Assembly: GCA_944548615.1 (NCBI GenBank)
Contig: OX155961.1
Location: forward strand, 31,450,204-31,514,203
Direction of reading: 5' to 3'
Source: Micropterix aruncella
Taxonomy: Eukaryota > Arthropoda > Insecta > Lepidoptera > Micropterigidae
Length of the DNA stretch: 64,000 bases
Part shown: piece after piece, positions 58,330-64,000 of the stretch
Layout of the letters: every line of letters begins with the position of its first letter
How positions within the stretch are numbered: position 1 is the first letter of the stretch
Position numbers and translations under genes: made by a program
The notes under the pieces: generated by a model
What the model was told of the DNA's origin: nothing
The model's database searches: none
The model's input: only the letters and a program-made list of their open reading frames with translations

Positions 58330-59454
58330 ATCGGCTTATATGCACAATATGCAACGTATCTTTGCATTTCTATTGCGCCAGATGAGGATTTGTTTGGTCG
58401 AATGGGTAATAAAAAAAGAAGTTTTAAGTGCAATTCATGCATAGGTACCGAAGTAGAGTCGATGAGATTAAGATCGGCCACTACAGCAGCAGCCTTGCCG
58501 AGGGAAACATTATCGGTGGCAACTGCTATTGATGACCCAATTTCAGCAGCTACGACCACACCTCTCATCGCAACGCATACATCGGCGAGCAAAAAAGGCC
58601 CAGTCTTCAGCCACACTAATACCATCTCTACGCCAGATCTGTCGTCGCCCTCTAGCACCTCTTCTTCTACAACCGCCGACAGCCGGGACAACTCAATCAT
58701 GGAATCAATTTTGTCCACTACCTATCGACTCCAAATTTACTGCACTGGGAAACATGATGGATTCGAAGCTCGATCAAGTATCCAATACTCTGCAAGAATT
58801 CAGGGAGTACATCCAGTTCAGTAATAATAAGATAGATGAATTATATAAGAAATTTGAAAAATACGACGAGGCAATCGGTACAATAAGTTGCTTCAAGCAA
58901 GAAATATGCGATCTAAAACAAACAGTCGTGTTTCTCCAGGCAGAGTCTGATAAGAGGAATCAGCAGGCAAGGATGGAGAACGTGGAAATCTCCAGAATTC
59001 CGGAATCAAAACATGAAGATGTACCCAATATCATTTCTCGTATTTTTCAGGCCGTAAACTTGAATATATCACCATCAACAGTCCTTACAGCCTATCGTAT
59101 AACACCTCGTAACCGTAACAAAAATAGCTCCTCGGAAATAAACCTGCCTCCAAACCAAACAGACAGGCCGCGAAATATAATAGTTAAGTTTGCCCAACGG
59201 CGACAGAAAGATGAGCTCATTTCTGCAACCCGGAAAATGCGAGGTATTACAACTAAAGCGATTGGCATCAATGGAAATGAAAGGAAAATATTCATCAATG
59301 AACATTTAACACAAAAAAAACAAAGCTTTATATAAAAAAGTCCGCGAGCTTGTCAAGGATCGGAACATCAAATATTGCTGGACACGCTCTTGTCGAATCT
59401 ACGTCAGGAAAAATGACACATCGCCTGCTCATTGTATATCTTCAGCCACAACTT
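58330..59454 (+). pseudogene. LINE ORF1 (PHD-like finger, coiled coil, RNA-binding region)
   Basis: ICTICNVSLHFYCA in one frame followed by FGRMGNKKRSFKCNSC in the next forms a broken PHD-like Cys/His finger at the N-terminus. A Ser/Thr-rich linker leads (after another frameshift near 58730) to a predicted coiled coil, NTLQEFREYIQFSNNKIDEL ... CFKQEICDLKQTVVFLQAES. Then comes the conserved ENVEISRIPE segment, VVKFAQRR-like RNIIVKFAQRRQKDEL, and INEHLTQKKQ. A third frame change at about 59330 leads to YKKVRELVKDRNIKYCWTRS, IYVRKNDTS and the stop. This is the ORF1 RNA-binding protein typical of CR1/jockey-group LINEs; it packages the element RNA. Confidence 0.75.
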
Positions 59455-59733
59455 AATAGTCATGTTTTTTTATAATTTCATTTTGTGATTTTTTATACTA
59501 CCATCAAGCTATCATATCGCGATTTCATCTCTCTAGCGCTGAGCATTCCCATAACAATAGAACCCATAAAAATAGCATTCCGATCCTCAGATCCACATCC
59601 GCATATTTTATTTACACTTATCTATCAAATCACGTAAATTATCCAATTCAAGGTTATATTTTCATATGTATCACCAGTAGCTCAAAATACAGGTTGTCAT
59701 ATACATATTATTATTATTATTATATAATTCATC

Positions 59734-60924
59734 ATGGAGAGTAACATAAAAATCTTCTACGCGAACGTACGCGGACTTCGTACAAAGACCGACTTATTTG
59801 CACAAAATGTTCTATCGCGCGACTTTGACATAATAGCAATCACCGAGAGCTGGTTAACAAGTGGTATACTTGACGGTGAATTGGTAGATCAAAGGTACCA
59901 GCTTTACAGATTCGACAGGAACAAAGAGACTACAGGACTTGGCCGAGGCGGCGGAGTTATGATTGCAGCTAAGAAAGGCCTGGGTCCACTCGCCCGACCT
60001 GACTGGTGGCCCGAGGGTGTATTACCTGAGTGCCTCTGGATGACGGTGTCCGGGCATCTCATTGCATCCAAATGTGACCTTCACATCGCGTGCGTTTACA
60101 TACCCGGAGGCAAAAGTCACCAAAATCACATCGACACCTTTTTAGAAATGTGCATTTCTCTGAGGGAACGGCACCCTGATGACACATGCCTAGTTCTTGG
60201 AGACTTCAACCTCCCGGATATTAAATGGGAAGGTTCGAAGGATAGCTCCGTTGTGCAACACACGGGAGGACTGGACCTAGTTAGTGCCTCATTTGTTGAC
60301 TACATTACAATCGCTGGGCTTGACCAATACAATGGGGTTGCTAACGAGAAGGGCCGTTGGCTTGATCTCGTCCTGTCAAACGTTGAGACATGTGTTACCC
60401 GTGACGAAGATCCTTTTGTTCCGGAGGATTCGCATCATCCTTCTCTAAACGCAGAAATCCGTAACGCTCTATTGGCTTCGTTAAGAGAATCACCACGCTT
60501 AGTCTACAAATTTAACACCGCCGACTATTTTCAGATAAACGATTACTTATCGAACATAAATTGGTCTGAGTTGATTAATGATATCCCTATAGACACGACC
60601 GTAACCAATTTTTATACTGTCATAAACAATGCAATCGAAAAATATGTCCCCTATATCAAGACTCTTAAAAAACCACACCCGACCTGGTTTTCTCCTGCTT
60701 TAATAAAAGTCTTTAAAGAGAAAACCAAGTTTCACAAAAAGTGGAAACGTTTTGGCAATCCCCGCGATTACGATACGTTCGCTCTACTACGAAGGAGGCA
60801 TAAACTCCTCCAAAAACAATGCTATCGCAGTTTTATATCTGTTAGCGAGAATAAGATAGTTCAGAACCCTAAACATTTTTGGTCATTTAATAAACGTATT
60901 CGTAAGGGCGGCAGCCTTCCTTAA
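59734..60924 (+). pseudogene. LINE ORF2 N-terminal part: AP-like endonuclease
   Basis: The 396-residue frame begins at a good ATG directly before IKIFYANVRGLRTK (about 5-18). Motifs: catalytic Glu38 in TESWL, GRGGGVMIAA (about 70-79), LGDFNLPDIKW (about 155-165) and SHHPSLNAEI (about 233-242). The linker to the RT then follows (KFHKKWKRFG..., about 340). A TAA at 60922-60924 stops the frame; the same frame continues from TGC ATG. The endonuclease domain itself looks intact and resembles that of the 8.2-11.3 kb LINE. It nicks target DNA to start insertion. Confidence 0.85.
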
Positions 60925-60927
60925 TGC

Positions 60928-61449
60928 ATGAATTACGAAGATATTGTTGCAACTGAGGGACCTCAAATATGCGAAATTTTTAGTAGGTACTTTCAGTCTG
61001 TTTACTTAGAAGACAACCCGTCAAAAGGGCCCATTTCGCAATCTACATATGATACGACACATGAACAGGTTATCCCTGGATGCATAAGCTCTATCAATTT
61101 CACTGAGGAATCAGTCTTCAAATGCATACGAGATTTGGACGTGCGCAAGAGTGCCGGAAGTGATTTAATTCCGCCAATATTCATAAGGAGTTCCTTATGC
61201 TGTGCTGTCCAAATTACGCGTCCCCTCTGCCTAATTTTTCGATCGTCTCTCTCCCAAGGTCTCTTCCCAGCGAAATGGAAGGAAGCACTTATTGTGCCAA
61301 TACACAAGAAAGGATGTAAAAACATCGTTGACAACTATAGGCCAGTCTCTATACTTTCAGTCCTGAGTAAGCTGTTTGAAAGATCGTCTATTCACAGCTA
61401 TACTCTTACATCGCGCCATGTCTGCCTATACAGCAACATGGGTTCCTAA
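60928..61449 (+). pseudogene. LINE ORF2 middle part: start of reverse transcriptase
   Basis: In frame with the previous segment, it carries RDLDVRKSAGSDLIPPIF (about 68-85) and AKWKEALIVPIHKKG with NYRPVSILSVLSKLFER, the fingers motifs of the RT. It ends in a stop after a frameshift near 61390. The frame continues as QHGFLKQRSAVSNL at 61437-61500. Confidence 0.8.
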
Positions 61450-61500
61450 AGCAACGGTCGGCAGTTTCCAATCTGGCGGAATTCACCAATTTTACCTTAA

Positions 61501-62275
61501 GTGCGATGGACAAACGGAAATATAAGCTTCAGCCGTAAGAGAGACTTGGTGAAGTTCAGTTATCACATTAATGGTGAAGTGATCCTTAATGTAAAATGTA
61601 TTCGCGACCTCGGAGTACAAATTGATCATAAGTTACTTTTCGATCAGCATATAGAAAGTATGGTTAGCCGAGCTTTGAGAACACTAGGATTTGTGACCCG
61701 TATCTCAAGACCTTTCTCCAATATAAATGTCCTGAAAATGTTATATTTCGCTTACGTTCGCAGTACCGTGGAATTTGCGTCCTCAATTTGGAATCCGCAA
61801 TATTCGGTCTACAGAAGCAGGATATAATGTATCCAAAGGCGTTTTTTAAAACACATCAATTATCGTGGACGCTTCGGTCTTCCTACGTACGAGAGCAGAC
61901 TGGACCACTTCGGTATTCAAGCTCTAGAAGACCGACGCGCTGTGGCTGATATGGTACTGTTACACAAAGATACTGTTAGATAGTCCACACCTTGTTGAAA
62001 ACTTACGTTTTTTCGTTCCTCCGCGATTAATTCGCAATTCACGCACGTTTGAGGCCTCTCGTGCCAACCAACTACGGGAAAAATTCCATCGCTTATATGC
62101 ATTAGCATATAAGCGATGGAATTTTTCCCGTGTACGTACGACTCTCGTTGCGTACAGTGCACGTACGACTCTCGTTTCTCCACCATCGACATTTTCAACC
62201 TCAACCAACCGACGTTCGTTAAAGAATTATTCAAATCAATTGCACCTAACGAGCTTGTTAATACCTATCGTTCTT
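61501..62275 (+). pseudogene. LINE ORF2 C-terminal part after deletion
   Basis: TLSAMDKR (ending about 61516) is followed almost directly by NISFSRKRDLVKF, whereas the related LINE at 8396-11182 has about 150 residues here, including TDFSKAFD, SGIPQGS and YADD. The catalytic palm is therefore deleted. The thumb region CIRDLGVQIDHKLLFD and SRPFSNINVLKMLYFAYVRS remains, then a stop at 61825-61827 and further C-terminal sequence (ALEDRRAVADMVLLHKDTV). An inverted duplication (62074-62131) breaks the last part. Confidence 0.8.
62074..62131. repeat. perfect hairpin: 27-bp arms, 4-bp loop
   Basis: ACGGGAAAAATTCCATCGCT and seven more bases on the left are exactly complementary to 62105-62131 around ATTA. 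It sits in the LINE C-terminus and is followed by a short direct duplication of ACGTACGACTCTCGTT (62133 and 62161). Confidence 0.95.
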
Positions 62276-62790
62276 AGTTATATAATTTTCATGCAACATA
62301 TCAGTAGCTACTACAAATATTTATAAATATTTATTATATATCTAAAAATATCTATAAACATCAATAAATATCTGTATATCTATATATCCACTATAAGACC
62401 TACCTATATCTTTATTTATATACCATCGTCTAACATATCTATATACACATACCATCGTCTAACTCCTTCTTCCTAATCACTTCCAATTCCCTACCTCTCC
62501 CATCGGTTTTCTATATTAATTTTATATTTAATATGAACTTAGTTTATTTTACAATTAATTTTTAAGTGTAATATGCCGAAATCCAAATGTGTAATATGCG
62601 GAAATCTGTTAATTTCATAGGAAACGATTATCGGCGTAATGTTTTTCTCTTTTTTCTACATTATGTTTATGCACAAGTATTTCAATTGTATGCGCTGTAT
62701 GTTTCCAGAAATAAAATAAAATAAAAATGAAATAAAAATAAAAATAAGTAATGATGCAGCCGCCGACCGGACTATAACATATTATTATAA

Positions 62791-63385
62791 GGGGCTCTCT
62801 AGACGATCAAGCATGCTTGTCAAGCATCGCGTCGCGGACTGGGAGGGGATCGTAAACTGCAGGAAATATGCATATATTTTTTTTAATATTTACCAAAAAT
62901 GCCTAATTTTGTAGTTTTACACGTGGAAGTCACGTCATTCATCAATCAATTACGTCTAATTAACGTGACTCCATGGTATAAACTACCAAATAAGGCATTT
63001 TTTGCTAGAGGGGATCTGGGAGGGGAGGCTGGGAGGGGATCGTAATTCGCAGAAAATATGCAAGTATGTTTTTTTTATATTTACCAAAAATGCCTATATT
63101 TGTAGTTTTTTACCACGGAGTCACGTTAATTAGATGTAATTAATTGGTTGATGATTGATTGATTGATGATTGATTGATTGGTGATTGATTGATGTATGAT
63201 TGATTGATAATGTATTAATGATTGTTTGATGATTTACTTCATGTGACAAGACACATGACGTCACTCGAAGATGCCAGATGGTATTAGTTTTTTTTTTTAT
63301 ATTTGCATATTTCCTGCGATTTACGATCACTTCCCAGCCCGTGATGCGATGCTTGACAAGCATGCTTGATCATCTAGAGAGCCCC
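62791..63385. mobile_element. MITE with about 85-bp TIRs and TAA target duplication
   Basis: GGGGCTCTCTAGACGATCAAG at the left end is met by its near-complement ending ATCTAGAGAGCCCC. The arms include CAAGCATGCTTGTCAAGCAT, GACTGGGAGGGGATCG and AGGAAATATGCATAT. TAA precedes (62788-62790) and follows (63386-63388). Size 595 bp without coding capacity. T(A/T)A duplications suggest Tourist/PIF-Harbinger type. An inner tandem copy of about 185 bp of the left arm (62848, 63029) and a (GATT)n stretch at 63143-63220 are present. Confidence 0.85.
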
Positions 63386-63433
63386 TAATAGTAATCACCC
63401 ATAAATTTTCCAATTGATCTCGATAGCAATGCT

Positions 63434-63512
63434 ATTCCCATCCGATTTCAAACTGTATGTGAGAAGTACAGATGATCCCCATCCGATTTCAAACTGTATG
63501 TGATGGTACAAA
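63434..63512. repeat. direct duplication, 43-bp period
   Basis: CCCATCCGATTTCAAACTGT and ATGTGA occur at 63437 and 63479. Confidence 0.8.
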
Positions 63513-64000
63513 ATAGATCCATATAGTTTGCCTATAGGGCGTGTGTATACAACATGCGTGTACAACATCCAACTAGAGGTCGATCAGTGTAAAACTAATT
63601 AAGAACTATATATTCGTATGCCAGTTCCCGCTCACGCCAGTTCCACGGCGCCCCCAAGAAGGAAATTACATTTCGTGAAACGTCATAAATCAGTGCGGAG
63701 CGCGTAAAGCGTGACGTCATTACCACTCGTGAATTATTTAAGATGCAGTGCGAATAAGCCGAACGAAGCGGACCCACAATCCTAGTTTACGGGCGTTTAA
63801 AAAGTAATTCATCAACCGGAAACGAGGTCGCGCGAGACGAATTTGTAAACATGGATTAGTTTTTTGGTCACGAAGCTGAGCGCTCTTTAAATTTCTTCTG
63901 GAAATTCTATATTACATGAACGTGAATGTACAGGTTTATAATGTCGTACTTTCCGTAATGTCATATGTTTTCTTCTCCCTTTATTTAAGGGCGGACAAAG
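63513..64000. other. spacer without recognised feature
   Basis: No gene or repeat recognised up to the window end. Confidence 0.35.

Larger units (their letters stand above)
58181..62745 (+). mobile_element. two-ORF CR1/jockey-group LINE, full span but inactivated
   Basis: The copy has a 5' region, ORF1 (about 58330-59454), a spacer of about 280 bp, ORF2 (59734 to about 62275), a 3' UTR and an AATAAA-repeat tail (62710-62745). ORF1 carries at least two frameshifts. ORF2 has an in-frame stop, a frameshift, a deletion that removes the RT catalytic motif and an internal inverted duplication. The 5' limit is approximate. Confidence 0.75.

Noticed and set aside
58194..58718. Minus-strand frame of 174 codons over the LINE ORF1 start
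   Set aside because: It is a shadow of ORF1 coding on the plus strand.

Overview
This is a eukaryotic, AT-rich, intron-era genomic window that is almost entirely built of transposable elements and their debris. The organism is most likely an insect and probably a moth or butterfly. The basis is non-LTR retrotransposons of the jockey/CR1, RTE and I types, a degraded 5'-truncated repeat at 50490-50722 of the kind common in Lepidoptera, Ty3/gypsy-like LTRs and Penelope-like elements. The species call is inference. I found no host protein-coding gene, no tRNA gene and no intact operon-like structure. The 200-base run of N (29715-29914) is an assembly gap.

Layout. 1-8 kb: the 3' end and LTR of an LTR retrotransposon inserted in the 3' UTR of a LINE tail, a fragment of a second LTR family, two degraded LINE C-termini, a degenerate roughly 215-bp tandem repeat and LINE 3'-UTR repeats. 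8.2-11.85 kb: a nearly complete minus-strand jockey/CR1-type LINE (endonuclease plus reverse transcriptase, one frameshift, 27-nt poly-A tail). 12.7 kb: a 5S rRNA-like sequence. 12.9-15.8 kb: a LINE reverse-transcriptase remnant carrying about six tandem copies of a 399-bp unit. 15.85-17.14 kb: a roughly 118-bp minisatellite split by a retroposon. 17.2-18.76 kb: a 5'-truncated LINE with an open reverse transcriptase. 19-28 kb: AT-rich sequence with LINE 3' ends and a MITE-like repeat. 28.4-31.1 kb: a Penelope-like element with 1-kb inverted arms and a GIY-YIG nuclease. 31-40 kb: a dense cluster of one unclassified 0.63-0.69 kb repeat (called family X here), with nested insertions. 40.6 and 45.8 kb: two more inverted-arm Penelope-type insertions. 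44.3 kb: a solo LTR with 4-bp target duplication. 53.6 kb: a truncated I-type LINE encoding RNase H. 54.6-56.9 kb: a 213-bp satellite interrupted by a TIR transposon. 58.2-62.75 kb: a two-ORF LINE that has lost its catalytic core. 62.8-63.4 kb: a TIR element with a TAA duplication.

The most interesting item is family X: at least ten recognisable insertions in both orientations, in several cases bounded by 10-16 bp direct repeats, with a constant 3' end that holds a hairpin and no poly-A tail, and with shortened copies usually missing the 5' side. This behaviour fits target-primed reverse transcription of a short non-autonomous retroposon (or the 3' part of a larger undetected LINE). The nesting of insertions gives a relative history: MITE-like repeat, then family X, then another family X; family X then Penelope; minisatellite then family X; satellite then TIR transposon. 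No genes here act together as a pathway; the coding regions are independent mobile-element proteins, nearly all broken.
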